Assembly: GCA_030066855.1 (NCBI GenBank)
Contig: JASJAU010000001.1
Coordinates: 30,039-94,038 of the forward strand
DNA: 64,000 nt
Reading direction: 5' to 3'
From: Paracoccaceae bacterium
GTDB lineage: Bacteria > Pseudomonadota > Alphaproteobacteria > Rhodobacterales > Rhodobacteraceae
The notes beneath the pieces are model-generated. The model was given only the letters and a program-made list of their open reading frames with translations. It had not been told where the DNA came from and did no database searches. The position numbers were made by a program, and so were the translations under genes. The stretch's first letter is position 1. Each line of letters begins with the position of its first letter. Shown here piece after piece: positions 1 to 9,645 of the stretch.

Positions 1-826
1 CCCCGCAATCGAGAGCGCCGAGCGCGGCGATCTGGCTGGCGTGCGGGGCGCAGATGAACATGTTCTGGGCCAAGCGCTCGACCGCTCTCAGATGGCTCTG
101 GGGCACGACCATCCAACCGATCCGCCAACCGGTCATCGAGAAATACTTGGAGAACGAATTGATCACATAGGCGTCGTCGGTGATTTCCAGCGCGCTGACG
201 GCTTTCCGCTCGTACTCGATTCCGTGGTAGATTTCGTCGGAGACCAGAGCGGCGTCTTTCGACGCCGACCACGCGACCAGCGCCTCCATCGCGGCGCGGT
301 CCAGCATGGTGCCTGACGGGTTGGCGGGAGATGCGACGATCAAGCCCTTTACGTCGTCCGGCATCTCCTCCGGCGCGGGCTGGAACCGGTTCTCTTTCCG
401 TGTGGCGATATCCACCGGCGTCAGGCTGAGCGCGCTCAGGATCTGGCGGTAGGACGGATAGCCGGGGGCGCCAAGCGCCACCCGGTCGCCCGCATCGAAA
501 AGCGCCGTGAAGGCCAGAAGGAACCCGGCAGACGACCCGGAAGTCACGATGACGCGGGCGGGGTCCAGGTCGATATCGTGACGCTCGCCATAATGCCGGG
601 CGATGCGTTGGCGGAGCGCAGGGATGCCCAAGGCGACGGTGTAACCCAACGGCCCCTTCTGCATCGCGTCCACCAGTTTCGCGCGAGCGCCTTCCGGGGC
701 GGGCGTGCCGGGCTGGCCAACCTCCATGTGGATGATGTCCCGGCCCGCGGCCTCTGCCGCCGCCGCGGCGTCCATCACGTCCATGACAATGAACGGATCG
801 ACCTCTGATCGTTTCGATAGTCGCAT
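1..826 (-). CDS. PLP-dependent class I/II aminotransferase (C-terminus cut off by window edge)
   Basis: This is an amino-acid aminotransferase of fold type I; its substrate cannot be told from the sequence. The visible 275 residues begin MRLSKRSEVDPF and show the expected order of family motifs: an N-terminal G-Q-P-G-T-P segment, the substrate-loop region GYTVALGIPALR, the NPSGT cofactor-binding loop, the DEIYHG strand, and SFSKYFSMTGWRIGW, in which the Lys is the Schiff-base residue. The gene runs off the left edge, so roughly the last third is missing. It is transcribed away from the DsbA-like gene at 952, with 125 bp between the two starts. Family assignment is secure; a role as an aspartate/tyrosine/aromatic transaminase is only a guess. 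Confidence 0.9.
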   Translation of the reverse strand, partial: MRLSKRSEVDPFIVMDVMDAAAAAEAAGRDIIHMEVGQPGTPAPEGARAKLVDAMQKGPLGYTVALGIPALRQRIARHYGERHDIDLDPARVIVTSGSSAGFLLAFTALFDAGDRVALGAPGYPSYRQILSALSLTPVDIATRKENRFQPAPEEMPDDVKGLIVASPANPSGTMLDRAAMEALVAWSASKDAALVSDEIYHGIEYERKAVSALEITDDAYVINSFSKYFSMTGWRIGWMVVPQSHLRAVERLAQNMFICAPHASQIAALGALDCG

Positions 827-951
827 AAACGCCTTCTTCCGCCCGGGGCGCACCAAGGTCAATGGGCCGCATCCCGAACAAATCTCGGTGAGGCGCTTGC
901 GCGGGCTCACGCCACATGGTTCTTTCCGCTCGGATAATTGGGAGTTTCAGG

Positions 952-1707
952 ATGTTGCGTGTTCTTTGCCTGTCTTTCGTCCTTTTCGCGTCGTCGATCT
1001 CGATGGCGACGGCCTTCGACATAGAAGCGATGACTGACAACGAGCGGGCGATCTTCCGCTCGGAAGTGCGCGATTATCTGCTGGAGAACCCCGAGATCAT
1101 TCTTGAGGTCGTCGCGCTGATCGAGGAGCGCCGCGCCCAACAGGCCGCCGAAGCCGAATTGATGCTGGTCGCTGACAATTTCGAGGAGATCTTCAACGAC
1201 GGCCACAGCTATATTGGTGGAAACCCGGACGGCGACATCACGGTTGTAGAGTTCCTCGACTATCAATGCGGGTTCTGCAAACGCGCGTTTCCCGAAGTTA
1301 CCGCGCTTCTCGAAGGCGACCCGAACGTCCGGTTGATCGTCAAAGAGTTTCCGATCCTCGGCGAGGCCTCGGTCCTCGCATCGCGCTACGCGATCGCGAC
1401 GAAAGAGGTTCACGGCGATGAGGCTTATCGCGGTGTGCACGACAGCCTGATGGTCGCTCGTGGCGGGATCAACGAGGAGGCGCTTGAGCGTCTGTCAGAT
1501 CAAATGGATCTCGATCATGCCGCGATACTGGAAGAGATGTATTCTGACGACACAGCCGCGATAATTGAAGCGAACAGAGAACTGGCTTCCACGTTGCAAG
1601 TCGCGGGAACTCCAGCGTTCGTGATCGGCGATCAGATTGTTCGGGGCTTCATCGAGCTGCCGCAGCTACGCGAAGTCGTGCGGCAGGAGCGCGCTGATCA
1701 GGGCTGA
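952..1707 (+). CDS. Periplasmic DsbA/ScsC-like thiol:disulfide oxidoreductase
   Basis: A secreted thioredoxin-fold protein of 251 aa that likely handles disulfide exchange in the periplasm. The start at 952 is chosen because GGGAG lies about 7 bases upstream and because it gives a clean signal peptide (MLRVLCLSFVLFASSISMATA); an upstream ATG at 916 would hide it. Residues 25-60 resemble the ScsC N-terminal domain (acidic, helical, ending in a run of Arg/Ala). The active site CGFC sits in DYQCGFCKRAFP, and the cis-Pro loop is in VAGTPAFVIG. A DsbA, DsbG or ScsC/BdbD-type role cannot be separated from sequence alone. It ends 3 bases before the convergent ispG stop. Confidence 0.9.
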   Translation: MLRVLCLSFVLFASSISMATAFDIEAMTDNERAIFRSEVRDYLLENPEIILEVVALIEERRAQQAAEAELMLVADNFEEIFNDGHSYIGGNPDGDITVVEFLDYQCGFCKRAFPEVTALLEGDPNVRLIVKEFPILGEASVLASRYAIATKEVHGDEAYRGVHDSLMVARGGINEEALERLSDQMDLDHAAILEEMYSDDTAAIIEANRELASTLQVAGTPAFVIGDQIVRGFIELPQLREVVRQERADQG

Positions 1708-1710
1708 CAG

Positions 1711-2832
1711 CTACTCGGCGGCCTCCTGCGCCGCCTCGATCTCGGCCGCCTTCTTCTCAACCTGCTCGACGATGTGATCGACCATCTGGTCGTTCGACAG
1801 CTTGTGGCTTTGCTTGCCCGCCAGATAGACCATGCCCGACCCGGCCCCGCCGCCGGTGAAGCCCACATCGGTCATAAGCGCTTCGCCCGGCCCGTTCACC
1901 ACGCAGCCGATGATCGAAAGGCTCATGGGCGTCTTGATGTGCTCGAGCCGCTCCTCGAGGATCTCAACGGTCTTGATCACGTCGAACCCCTGCCGGGCGC
2001 AGGACGGGCACGAGATGATGTTCACCCCGCGATGGCGGAGGCCCAGGGATTTGAGGATCTCATATCCAACACGCACTTCCTCAACCGGATCGGCGGAAAG
2101 CGAGACGCGGATCGTGTCACCGATCCCCATCCAGAGGAGGTTGCCGAGACCGATTGCGGATTTCACAGTGCCCGCATTCAGACTGCCCGCCTCGGTAATG
2201 CCGAGATGGATCGGCGCGTCTGTCGCATCAGCCAGCGCCTGATACGCTGCAGCGGCGAGGAAAACGTCTGAGGCCTTGCAGGAAATCTTGAACTCGTGGA
2301 AGTCGTTGTCTTCCAGGATCTTGATGTGATCGAGCCCGCTTTCGACCATCGCCTCGGGGCAAGGCTCGCCGTACTTCTCCAAAAGGTCCTTTTCGAGCGA
2401 CCCGGCATTCACCCCGATGCGGATGGAGCAGCCATGATCCTTGGCGGCCTTGATGACCTCGCGCACGCGCTCCTCGCTGCCGATGTTGCCCGGGTTGATG
2501 CGCAAACAGGCCGCGCCGGCCTCAGCCGCTTCGATGGCGCGTTTGTAATGGAAATGGATGTCAGCCACGATCGGCACAGGGCTCTCCCGCACGATCTCGG
2601 CCAGCGCCCGGGTCGAGGCCTCGTCCGGCGTGGAGACGCGAACGATATCCGCCCCCGCCTCCGCCGCGCGTTGAACCTGATCAACCGTTGCCGCCACATC
2701 GGTCGTGTCGGTGTTGGTCATGGTCTGCACGCTGATCGGGGCATCGCCGCCCACAGGCACAGGGCCGACGTGAATTTTCCGCGACTCGCGACGGTAGATG
2801 TTGCGCCAGGGGCGAACGTGGTTGATCGACAT
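1711..2832 (-). CDS. ispG: 4-hydroxy-3-methylbut-2-en-1-yl diphosphate synthase (IspG/GcpE)
   Basis: Penultimate enzyme of the MEP isoprenoid pathway. It reductively opens methylerythritol cyclodiphosphate with a [4Fe-4S] cluster. The protein of 373 aa has the normal bacterial length. It begins with the conserved [18 protein letters not shown] barrel strand. The C-terminal cluster ligands are visible as CPSCAR and [10 protein letters not shown], with the following conserved Glu. A gene encoding a RodZ-like protein lies upstream on the same strand with a 69-bp gap, an order also found in E. coli (rodZ-ispG), so the two are probably cotranscribed. Confidence 0.97.
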   Translation of the reverse strand: MSINHVRPWRNIYRRESRKIHVGPVPVGGDAPISVQTMTNTDTTDVAATVDQVQRAAEAGADIVRVSTPDEASTRALAEIVRESPVPIVADIHFHYKRAIEAAEAGAACLRINPGNIGSEERVREVIKAAKDHGCSIRIGVNAGSLEKDLLEKYGEPCPEAMVESGLDHIKILEDNDFHEFKISCKASDVFLAAAAYQALADATDAPIHLGITEAGSLNAGTVKSAIGLGNLLWMGIGDTIRVSLSADPVEEVRVGYEILKSLGLRHRGVNIISCPSCARQGFDVIKTVEILEERLEHIKTPMSLSIIGCVVNGPGEALMTDVGFTGGGAGSGMVYLAGKQSHKLSNDQMVDHIVEQVEKKAAEIEAAQEAAE

Positions 2833-2901
2833 GGTCAGCCTTGAGTTGTGCTTGGAACAAAATAGGCCGAAGGCCGATGCGGCGCAATCAAACCGCCCGC
2901 G

Positions 2902-4179
2902 TCACTCAGTCCCCTGCGCCTCGGCCACGGCGACAAAACGGGCCAGGTCCGCATCGCGCTCCACATCGGCGACCTGATAGGATTGGACGAGGGCGTCTGG
3001 GGCGAGAACCAAATCCTTCACGACTTCGGGGCCGCTTCCGGCTGGGCCGAAGGTCTCGCCATTGATGGCGAAGTAGAGCGAGCCTGCGTTACCGGCGCGA
3101 AGCGTCGCCGGCTCTTCGGTCAGCGGCACCTCGAACTGCTCGCCGGCGTCGAGAATTTTCTCGAATATCACCGTGCCGTCGGCCGCGCGAACTCTGACCC
3201 AGGACGGACGAACTGCCAGAAGCTCCAGGCTCGGCGCGGCGGGTTCGACCACTTGGACGGCAGGCGGCGGCGGCAATAGGTCATTCTGGTCAAGCCGGGC
3301 GAAGGCCGGGCCGCGGTCGGACCGGATATCCAGACCGAACGGGAGATTGTCGGGTTGCGGCAGATTGGCTGCGAGCGTGGCAGAGCCCTCCGCAGGCGCA
3401 AGCGCGCCGATGGTATCCGGGTCGATCGAAGCGATCGGGCCGTCGCGGGCGACCATCACCGGAACGTCCAGAGCTTCGGGCCGATAAAGCCGGTCGAACC
3501 GTCCGACTGAGCCGAGGTCGGGCGCCGCCTCCGCGTCATCGCCTGCCGGCGTCACGGCAGGAGTAAGGGGGTCAAGCTCGGCAAGAACTTCGGGCGTCTG
3601 ATCGACCGGCGTGAAGGTGACCTTCTGCACCTCCTGCAACACCGCCCAGCCGCCGTAGCCGATGCCGCCCAATAAAACGAGCAGGACAGCGATGGAACCG
3701 ATCGCTCGGGGTTCGAAGCCAGAGAGGGCTGCTTCGGCTTTGGGCAGGTAGCTGACGCTGGGCTCGGTGAACGGATCCCGCATATGCGCGGGCGTCTTGC
3801 CGCCGGTTCCATCAGCCGATTTCTTCTTCTTGGTCTTGCGGTTGACTGAGGCATCCGCCGACATGCCGTGAGAGACGACGAACTCGCCCTCCTCGCAGAA
3901 CGTCTTGAACGCCCACTCGGGATCGAGGCCCAGGTAACGCGCGTAAGACCTGACGTATCCAGCAATGAACCCGGGCGTCTCAAAGGCCGAAGGATCGGAA
4001 TTCTCAATCGCCGCGATATAGTTCGCCTTAATCTTCAACTCGCGCTGAACGTCGAGCAGGGATTTGCCCATCGTCGCGCGCTCGCCGCGCATGATGTCGC
4101 CAAGACGCAGCTCGAAATCATCGAAGCCTTTCAGCTTCGTCGCTTCCTGCCCACCAGACGTCTCAGGACGTCCACTCAT
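2902..4179 (-). CDS. rodZ: RodZ-like cytoskeletal/morphology protein (HTH-TM-DUF4115)
   Basis: A bitopic membrane protein of 425 aa with RodZ architecture. An N-terminal helix-turn-helix domain (about residues 22-95) contains GKSLLDVQRELKIKANYIAAIE and the PGFIAGYVRSYARYLGLD segment. It is followed by a charged linker with a Lys-rich stretch, one transmembrane helix around residues 158-178 (AIGSIAVLLVLLGGIGYGG), a Pro-rich periplasmic linker, and a DUF4115 beta domain near the C-terminus (SWVRVRAADGTVIFEKIL...). RodZ ties MreB filaments to the elongation machinery; that role is inferred here from architecture and from the adjacent ispG. The periplasmic linker is longer than in E. coli. Confidence 0.82.
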   Translation of the reverse strand: MSGRPETSGGQEATKLKGFDDFELRLGDIMRGERATMGKSLLDVQRELKIKANYIAAIENSDPSAFETPGFIAGYVRSYARYLGLDPEWAFKTFCEEGEFVVSHGMSADASVNRKTKKKKSADGTGGKTPAHMRDPFTEPSVSYLPKAEAALSGFEPRAIGSIAVLLVLLGGIGYGGWAVLQEVQKVTFTPVDQTPEVLAELDPLTPAVTPAGDDAEAAPDLGSVGRFDRLYRPEALDVPVMVARDGPIASIDPDTIGALAPAEGSATLAANLPQPDNLPFGLDIRSDRGPAFARLDQNDLLPPPPAVQVVEPAAPSLELLAVRPSWVRVRAADGTVIFEKILDAGEQFEVPLTEEPATLRAGNAGSLYFAINGETFGPAGSGPEVVKDLVLAPDALVQSYQVADVERDADLARFVAVAEAQGTE

Positions 4180-4294
4180 GCATCCTGCCCCAAATTGCGT
4201 CTCGCTGTCCCCACCCGCGCCCGCTTAGAATCGGGCGTGGCGTATCAATGAAACGTTAACACACCGCTTAAGGCGGGTCACTTGTGGATAAGTC

Positions 4295-5518
4295 TCAGGC
4301 GGAGAGTTCGGCGCGATTGAGCGCGCAATGCGACCAGAGCGCATCCATAGCGCGCACCAGCGCATCCATTTCACGCGGTCCATGGACGGGCGACGGCGTG
4401 AACCGCAACCGTTCGGTGCCGCGCGGCACGGTCGGGAAATTGATCGGCTGAACGTAGATGCCGTAATCCTCAAGCAGCATGTCCGAAAGCTGCTTGGTAT
4501 GCACCGGATCGCCCACGATCACCGGCACGATGTGCGAGCCGTGGTCGATAATGGGCAGGCCGAGCGACTTCAGCCGCATCTTGAGGATCCTGGCTTGCGC
4601 CTGGTGCTGCTCGCGGCGGACCTGATCCGTCTTGAGGATCCGGATGCTCGCAGCGGCGCCCGCCGCTACGACCGGCGGCAGCGACGTAGTGAAGATGAAC
4701 CCCGGGGCGTAAGACCTTACCGCATCGCACATTTTCGCGCTGGCTGCGATATAGCCGCCATGGACGCCGAAAGCCTTGCCCAGCGTCCCGTTAATGATGT
4801 CGAGCCGGTCCATCAGACCGTCGCGCTCGGCCACGCCGCCGCCTCTCGGCCCGTACATGCCGACCGCATGGACCTCGTCGAGATAGGTCAGCGCGTCAAA
4901 CTCATCGGCCAGATCGCAAATCTCTTCGATCGGTCCGAAATCGCCGTCCATCGAATAGATCGACTCGAAGGCGATAAGTTTCGGCGCCAACGGGTCGTCT
5001 GCCGCCAGAAGCTCGCGCAAATGCCCGACGTCGTTGTGCCGGAAGACGCGCTTCTGCCCGCCGTTGCGGCGGATGCCCTCGATCATCGAAGCGTGGTTCA
5101 ACGCGTCGGAATAGATAATCAGCCCCGGAAACAGTTTCGGGAGCGTGGACAACGTCGCGTCATTTGCGATGTAGGCCGAGGTGAAGAGAAGCGCGGTTTC
5201 CTTGCCGTGGAGATCCGCAAGCTCGGCCTCAAGCGCTTTATGATAGACCGTGGTGCCGGAAATATTTCGGGTGCCGCCCGATCCGGCGCCCGTGGCCTGA
5301 AGAGCGTCGCCCATGGCGCTCAGAACCTCAGGGTGCTGGCCCATGCCAAGATAATCGTTGCCGCACCAGACCGTTACCGGCTGCTCGGTCCCGTCCTCGC
5401 GCCGCCACGTAGCATGAGGGAATTGCCCGCGCTTGCGCTCAATGTCGATGAACGTCCTGTAGCGGCCTTCTTCGTGAAGCCGGCTCAGAGCCTCATCAAG
5501 TTTCTTCTCATATGACAC
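4295..5518 (-). CDS. hemA: 5-aminolevulinate synthase (C4 pathway)
   Basis: Condenses glycine with succinyl-CoA to give 5-aminolevulinate, the first step of tetrapyrrole synthesis in alphaproteobacteria. The protein of 407 aa shows the start [18 protein letters not shown], the glycine loop [20 protein letters not shown], and the PLP lysine in [14 protein letters not shown] prefer the GTG at 5518 over the GTG at 5533: the 5533 codon is part of GTGGAGGGG, which itself is the ribosome-binding site, 6 bases before 5518. An FNR-type box lies 73-86 bp upstream (see 5591-5604). This enzyme is absent from bacteria that make ALA from glutamate, so it supports the alphaproteobacterial assignment. Confidence 0.97.
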   Translation of the reverse strand: MSYEKKLDEALSRLHEEGRYRTFIDIERKRGQFPHATWRREDGTEQPVTVWCGNDYLGMGQHPEVLSAMGDALQATGAGSGGTRNISGTTVYHKALEAELADLHGKETALLFTSAYIANDATLSTLPKLFPGLIIYSDALNHASMIEGIRRNGGQKRVFRHNDVGHLRELLAADDPLAPKLIAFESIYSMDGDFGPIEEICDLADEFDALTYLDEVHAVGMYGPRGGGVAERDGLMDRLDIINGTLGKAFGVHGGYIAASAKMCDAVRSYAPGFIFTTSLPPVVAAGAAASIRILKTDQVRREQHQAQARILKMRLKSLGLPIIDHGSHIVPVIVGDPVHTKQLSDMLLEDYGIYVQPINFPTVPRGTERLRFTPSPVHGPREMDALVRAMDALWSHCALNRAELSA

Positions 5519-5562
5519 AGACGTCCCCTCCACACACGCGCTGTTACTTATGCTGCGTCGTC

Positions 5563-5604
5563 AAGTATCAACAGGGTACAAAATGACGCGATGATTTAGA
5601 TCAA
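5563..5604 (-). promoter_or_regulatory. FnrL/FNR-type box and -10 element upstream of hemA
   Basis: On the minus strand, TTGATCTAAATCAT (5604-5591) matches TTGAT-N4-ATCAA at 9 of 10 conserved positions. A -10-like GATACT lies at 5569-5564. A start site about 7 bases after it would be near 5557, which puts the box centre close to -41, the class II FNR activator position. The box overlaps the stop codon of the gene ending at 5601. Control of hemA by FnrL is established in Rhodobacter sphaeroides; here it is inferred from the site and its geometry. Confidence 0.65.
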
Positions 5605-6182
5605 TCGCGAATGACCACCGCGCAGTCGCTCGCGCGCTCGGCTGTCCGGGCGCAGGACGCGATGGCGGCGCTATCGCTGTCGCCCATTCCCCAGGCCCCG
5701 GTAAGTGTCGATACTGCAAAGGATTTCGACCCGCGCTTGCGCTGATAGGTCCGGTTGAAAGCGGCGGTCGCATCAAGCGACAGAGTCAGCGCCCGGCTCT
5801 GGTACCCCTTGGGAAGAACACGCGCGGCGATCTGGCAAGACCGATTCCCTTTTCGCGCGCGATTGCAAGCGCCGATTGCAGCGGCGTCGGCAGCCTGAGT
5901 CGAATGATAGTTCAGGGCGCCCTGAAGCGCCTCGCTGACAAGCCCGTCATCGGGCGAGAAGGCGATCGTCGCGTAATACTTCACGCCCTGCCCCATCTGT
6001 TCGGCCATCAGCGGGATCAGAGCCTTGACGGTGGCCTGGTCGCCTTTGGAGAGAGAACCGTTGAGCTGGACGGCATAGCCTCGCGTCGGGAAAAGCTGTC
6101 CTTCCGCCGCCGATCCGTTCTGAATCTTTGCGGCCGCCGGCGCCGCTGCAAGGGCAGCCATCGCGATCCATATTTTGAGCAC
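5601..6182 (-). CDS. Secreted protein of unknown function with two Cys-pair segments
   Basis: A 193-aa protein I do not recognise by function. The GTG start at 6182 follows GGGAGGGA and opens a short signal peptide (MLKIWIAMAALAAAPAAA). The mature part is beta/alpha with two similar segments, each carrying a pair of cysteines and ending in a basic strand: AAIGACNRARKGNRSCQIAA near residue 112 and AIASCARTAERASDCAVVIR at the C-terminus. They look like an internal duplication and could form disulfides in the periplasm. The gene is upstream of hemA on the same strand with an 82-bp gap. I recall homologues next to hemA in roseobacters carrying ALA-synthase-like names, but this protein has no PLP fold. 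Confidence 0.75.
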   Translation of the reverse strand: MLKIWIAMAALAAAPAAAKIQNGSAAEGQLFPTRGYAVQLNGSLSKGDQATVKALIPLMAEQMGQGVKYYATIAFSPDDGLVSEALQGALNYHSTQAADAAAIGACNRARKGNRSCQIAARVLPKGYQSRALTLSLDATAAFNRTYQRKRGSKSFAVSTLTGAWGMGDSDSAAIASCARTAERASDCAVVIRD

Positions 6183-6300
6183 TGTTCCCTCCCCGATCTC
6201 TGAGTGCGGAAAACCTAGCGCTGCGCGAGTGACAAGACCAGACTGGACGCTGCCGAAGGGGCTGGTAGGGTCCGCCGCGACCCAGAATCCGGAGCCTCTA

Positions 6301-7677
6301 ATGTCCCTCGACACCATCCTCTCGCGCATTGACGACGACATCGACGCCTCGACCGAACGGCTGTTCGAGCTCTTGCGGATCCCTTCGATCTCGACCGACC
6401 CGGCCTACAAGGCGGACTGCCAGACGGCCGCTGATTGGCTCGTCTCGGATCTCGCGGCCCTTGGGGTCGAAGCGGAAGCGCGTCCGACGCCCGGTCATCC
6501 CATGGTCATCGGCCATGCCGGTGAGGGCGGGCCTCACGTCTTGTTCTACGGACATTACGACGTGCAGCCAGTCGACCCGCTGGAGCTATGGCACCGCGAA
6601 CCCTTCGATCCCGAGGTCCAGGACGGCCCGGCCGGCAAAGTGATCCGTGCGCGGGGCGCCTGCGATGATAAGGGCCAGCTGATGACCTTCCTGGAGGCCT
6701 GCCGGGCCTGGAAGGCGGTGACGGGCGAGTGGCCCTGCCGGATCACCTTCGTCTTCGAGGGCGAGGAGGAATCGGGCTCACCCTCGCTTGTACCGTTTCT
6801 TGAGGCGCACAAGGACGAGCTCTCCCAACCCGACATCGCGCTCATCTGCGACACCGGCCTCTTCGACCGCCAGACCCCTGCGATCACCACGATGCTGCGG
6901 GGTCTTCTGGGCGAGGAGATCATCGTCACAGGTCCAGACAAGGACCTGCATTCCGGGCTTTACGGTGGCGCGGCGGCGAACCCGATCCGGGTCCTGAGCA
7001 AAATCCTCGCCGCGCTCCACGACGGTCAGGGCCGGGTCACGGTGCCGGGTTTCTATGACGGGGTGACCGAGCTTCCCGCCAACATCCAGGCGCAGTGGGA
7101 CGCCTTGGGCTTCGATGCCGAAGGGTTCCTTGGCGGCGTCGATCTCTCGGTTCCGGCGGGCGAAACCGGCCGGTCGGTGCTCGAAATGATCTGGTCGCGC
7201 CCAACCTGCGAGTTCAACGGCATCGTCGGCGGCTATGCCGGAGACGGCTTCAAAACGGTGCTGCCGTCCCAGGCCCGCGCAAAGGTCAGTTTCCGACTCG
7301 TGGGAGAGCAGGACCCCTTCGCCATCCGCGAGAGCTTCCGTGGAATGGTCAAAAGCATGGTTCCGGCGGATTGCACGGTCGAATTCCTCAATCACGGCAA
7401 TTCACCGGCGACAGTCATGTCCACCGCCGATCCGGCGTTCGAAAAGGCCCGGCTGGCGCTGTCCGACGAATGGCCGAACGACGCGGCTTTCATCGGGTCC
7501 GGCGGATCGATTCCGATTGTCGGGTATTTCAAGGAGATCCTCGGGATGGACTCGATGCTGATCGGGTTCGGGCTGGACGATGATCTGGTCCATAGCCCGA
7601 ACGAGAAGTACGACTTCCGAAGCTTCCACAAAGGCATCCGCAGCTGGGCGCGGGTGCTGGACGCGCTGACTCGCTAG
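6301..7677 (+). CDS. M20-family metallodipeptidase
   Basis: A cytoplasmic zinc dipeptidase or amidohydrolase of the M20 family (458 aa). Dinuclear metal ligands are visible in order: His and Asp in [12 protein letters not shown], Asp in RGACDDKGQ, the catalytic and ligand Glu pair in [11 protein letters not shown], Asp in ICDTG, and a late His in [15 protein letters not shown]. The lid-domain His is in [10 protein letters not shown]. The start at 6301 has GGAG 6 bases upstream. It is divergent from the secreted-protein gene at 6182. Its stop shares the tetranucleotide CTAG with the stop of the convergent hydrolase gene. Substrate is unknown; the length fits the M20 group that includes carnosinase-like enzymes. 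Confidence 0.92.
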   Translation: MSLDTILSRIDDDIDASTERLFELLRIPSISTDPAYKADCQTAADWLVSDLAALGVEAEARPTPGHPMVIGHAGEGGPHVLFYGHYDVQPVDPLELWHREPFDPEVQDGPAGKVIRARGACDDKGQLMTFLEACRAWKAVTGEWPCRITFVFEGEEESGSPSLVPFLEAHKDELSQPDIALICDTGLFDRQTPAITTMLRGLLGEEIIVTGPDKDLHSGLYGGAAANPIRVLSKILAALHDGQGRVTVPGFYDGVTELPANIQAQWDALGFDAEGFLGGVDLSVPAGETGRSVLEMIWSRPTCEFNGIVGGYAGDGFKTVLPSQARAKVSFRLVGEQDPFAIRESFRGMVKSMVPADCTVEFLNHGNSPATVMSTADPAFEKARLALSDEWPNDAAFIGSGGSIPIVGYFKEILGMDSMLIGFGLDDDLVHSPNEKYDFRSFHKGIRSWARVLDALTR

Positions 7678-8534
7678 AGCGTCTGTTCGCTCAGGAACGC
7701 GAGCAAAGCCTCCGCCGTTTCCGACCCGTGCTGGTCGATGAAGAAATGACCGCCGGGCATCGCCTTGGCGGTCATATTGCTGAAACGGTCGGCCCAGGTC
7801 GCCGGAATGTCGAAAGACTTGGCCATGACCCCATCCGCGCCAAAGAGAACGAGCACGGGGCGATCAACGTCCTTGCCCCGATCCGCAGCGTCGTGTTCCA
7901 GATCGATGGTGACCGCGGCGCGGTAGTCGTTGGTCATGCCAGCGATCACGGCGGGGTCGCGCCAGGCCTTGCGATAGGCGTCGATCTGCTTGAACTCCGA
8001 CAGCCTCGCGCCACCCCATCCCAGAAGGCAGGCTTCGTAGAAATGGTCGGGATCGGCTTCGATCATCCGCTCGGGAAAGGGCGCGGGTTGGGCGAGGAAG
8101 CTCCAGTGGAAGTAGGCCTTGGACACCGGATAGGCGAACTCGGCGACCAGCGTGTCCGTCGGCACGATGTCCATGACCGTGAGGCTCGCCACCGCGTCCG
8201 GCGCGTCGAGCGCCATGCGATAGGACGTCCGCCCGCCCCGGTCGTGTCCGACAAGATGGAAGCGATCAAAGCCGAGCGCCGTCATCAACCCGAGCTGATC
8301 GGCGGCCATCGCGCGAAAGCTGTACGCGACAAGGTTGTCGCCCGCCGGCGGCTTCGCGCTTTCGCCGTAGCCGCGCAGATCCGGCGTAACCACGGTGTAA
8401 TGGCGGGCGAGTCTCGGCGCGACCTCCGCCCATAACGCGCGGGTCTGGGGAAAACCGTGCAAAAGCAGTACGGGCGGACCGGTTCCCGCCACGTCATAGG
8501 CGATGTCTGTTCCGTCGATGCTCGCCACTGGCAT
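7674..8534 (-). CDS. Alpha/beta hydrolase, fluoroacetate/haloacetate dehalogenase type
   Basis: An alpha/beta-hydrolase of 286 aa. The start at 8534 is preferred over 8582 because GGAGGG lies 5 bases upstream. The nucleophile elbow is [16 protein letters not shown], in which Asp replaces the Ser of esterases and is followed by Arg at +1 and Arg at +4. It also has an HW pair in [15 protein letters not shown], a Tyr in NDYRA, and the catalytic His in GGHFFIDQH. Together these match the carboxylate-binding arginines and the His-Trp-Tyr halide pocket of fluoroacetate dehalogenases such as RPA1163. Family placement is good. Activity on fluoroacetate versus other 2-haloacids or epoxides is inference. 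Confidence 0.85.
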   Translation of the reverse strand: MPVASIDGTDIAYDVAGTGPPVLLLHGFPQTRALWAEVAPRLARHYTVVTPDLRGYGESAKPPAGDNLVAYSFRAMAADQLGLMTALGFDRFHLVGHDRGGRTSYRMALDAPDAVASLTVMDIVPTDTLVAEFAYPVSKAYFHWSFLAQPAPFPERMIEADPDHFYEACLLGWGGARLSEFKQIDAYRKAWRDPAVIAGMTNDYRAAVTIDLEHDAADRGKDVDRPVLVLFGADGVMAKSFDIPATWADRFSNMTAKAMPGGHFFIDQHGSETAEALLAFLSEQTL

Positions 8535-8661
8535 GCGCGCCCTCCCGTCGTGAAGACTTGCGGCGTCGCCATGAACGGTCAAGCCATAGGCGCGCGACCT
8601 TCACGCTGGCCTGACCGACCGGGCAACGGCTAGAACGTGTCAAGCGAAGGAGAGCAACGCG

Positions 8662-9414
8662 TTGGACGATCTCGACCTGATCATGGATCTGCACATCGAC
8701 GGCGACCGGCAGGGCCCCGGCGGCGAGGAGGAGACCCGACTCGCGATCGCGCTTGCGGGACTCATGGGGCGCGAGGGCCTCAGGATCGCCGACATCGGCT
8801 GCGGCACCGGCGCCTCGACGCTGACCCTTGCGGGCGCCCTAGACGCAAGCCTCATCGCCGTCGACTTCCTGCCGCCTTTTCTGGAACGGCTCCGGAAAAG
8901 GGCGGACGCAGCCGGGTTTCGCGACCGGATCGAAACGCTCGCGACCTCGATGGACGCGCTACCGTTCGACGATGGCGGGCTCGACGCGATCTGGTCCGAG
9001 GGCGCCATCTACAACATGGGGTTCGAGACCGGAGTGAGCGCATGGCGGCGGTTTCTGAAGCCGGGCGGCGTCCTCGCTGTCTCGGAGCTCACGTGGATAA
9101 CGGCAGAGCGGCCGGAGGCGTTAACCCATCACTGGTGCCGCGAGTACCCGGAGGTCAATACCGCTTCGAACAAGTTCGCCGCGCTGGAGCGGAACGGATA
9201 TATGCCTCTCGGCTACTTCCCGCTTCAGAAGCATTGCTGGATTGAGAACTACTACCGACCCATAGAGGCCCGCTTCGCGGGCTTTCTCGACCGTCATGGC
9301 GGTTCCAGAGCCGCAAAAGCGCTCGTTGTCGAACACACAGAAGAAATCGCGCTCTACGAGCGCTATGCGGACTACGTCAGCTACGGCTTCTACATCGCGC
9401 GACGGGTCGGCTGA
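8662..9414 (+). CDS. Class I SAM-dependent methyltransferase
   Basis: A 250-aa methyltransferase with a Rossmann fold. Motif I is IADIGCGTGASTLTLAG, followed by an acidic residue ending strand 2 (LIAVDFLP) and motif IV around DAIWSEGAIYNMGF. It starts with TTG at 8662, which has AAGGAG 9 bases upstream; no better ATG exists before the conserved N-terminus. The acceptor substrate cannot be predicted. It is divergent from the dehalogenase-type gene and is followed after 12 bp by the tRNA-Asp pair on the other strand. Confidence 0.85.
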   Translation: MDDLDLIMDLHIDGDRQGPGGEEETRLAIALAGLMGREGLRIADIGCGTGASTLTLAGALDASLIAVDFLPPFLERLRKRADAAGFRDRIETLATSMDALPFDDGGLDAIWSEGAIYNMGFETGVSAWRRFLKPGGVLAVSELTWITAERPEALTHHWCREYPEVNTASNKFAALERNGYMPLGYFPLQKHCWIENYYRPIEARFAGFLDRHGGSRAAKALVVEHTEEIALYERYADYVSYGFYIARRVG

Positions 9415-9426
9415 GGCGGGGATGAG

Positions 9427-9503
9427 TGGCGCGGTTGACGGGACTCGAACCCGCGACCCCCGGCGTGACAGGCCGGTACTCTAACCAACTGAGCTACAAC
9501 CGC
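9427..9503 (-). tRNA. tRNA-Asp (GTC)
   Basis: A 77-nt tRNA read on the minus strand. The acceptor stem GCGGTTG pairs with CAACCGC, followed by discriminator G and an encoded CCA. The anticodon loop is CTGTCAC with anticodon GTC, and the T arm is GGGTTCGAGTCCC. It is the downstream member of a tandem pair and differs from the copy at 9533 by one base in the T loop (position 60). Confidence 0.97.
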
Positions 9504-9532
9504 GCGGACATTCGGGCGTCTCCGGACAGCAG

Positions 9533-9609
9533 TGGCGCGGTTGACGGGGCTCGAACCCGCGACCCCCGGCGTGACAGGCCGGTACTCTAACCAACTGAGC
9601 TACAACCGC
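9533..9609 (-). tRNA. tRNA-Asp (GTC), second copy
   Basis: A 77-nt tRNA on the minus strand with the same acceptor stem, D arm and GTC anticodon as the copy at 9427. The T loop reads TTCGAGC instead of TTCGAGT. CCA is encoded. Only 29 bp separate the two genes, so they are probably one transcript from the promoter at 9646-9674. Confidence 0.97.
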
Positions 9610-9645
9610 TTGCTGCCGACCGAGCATGACCCGGACGTGACGCGC

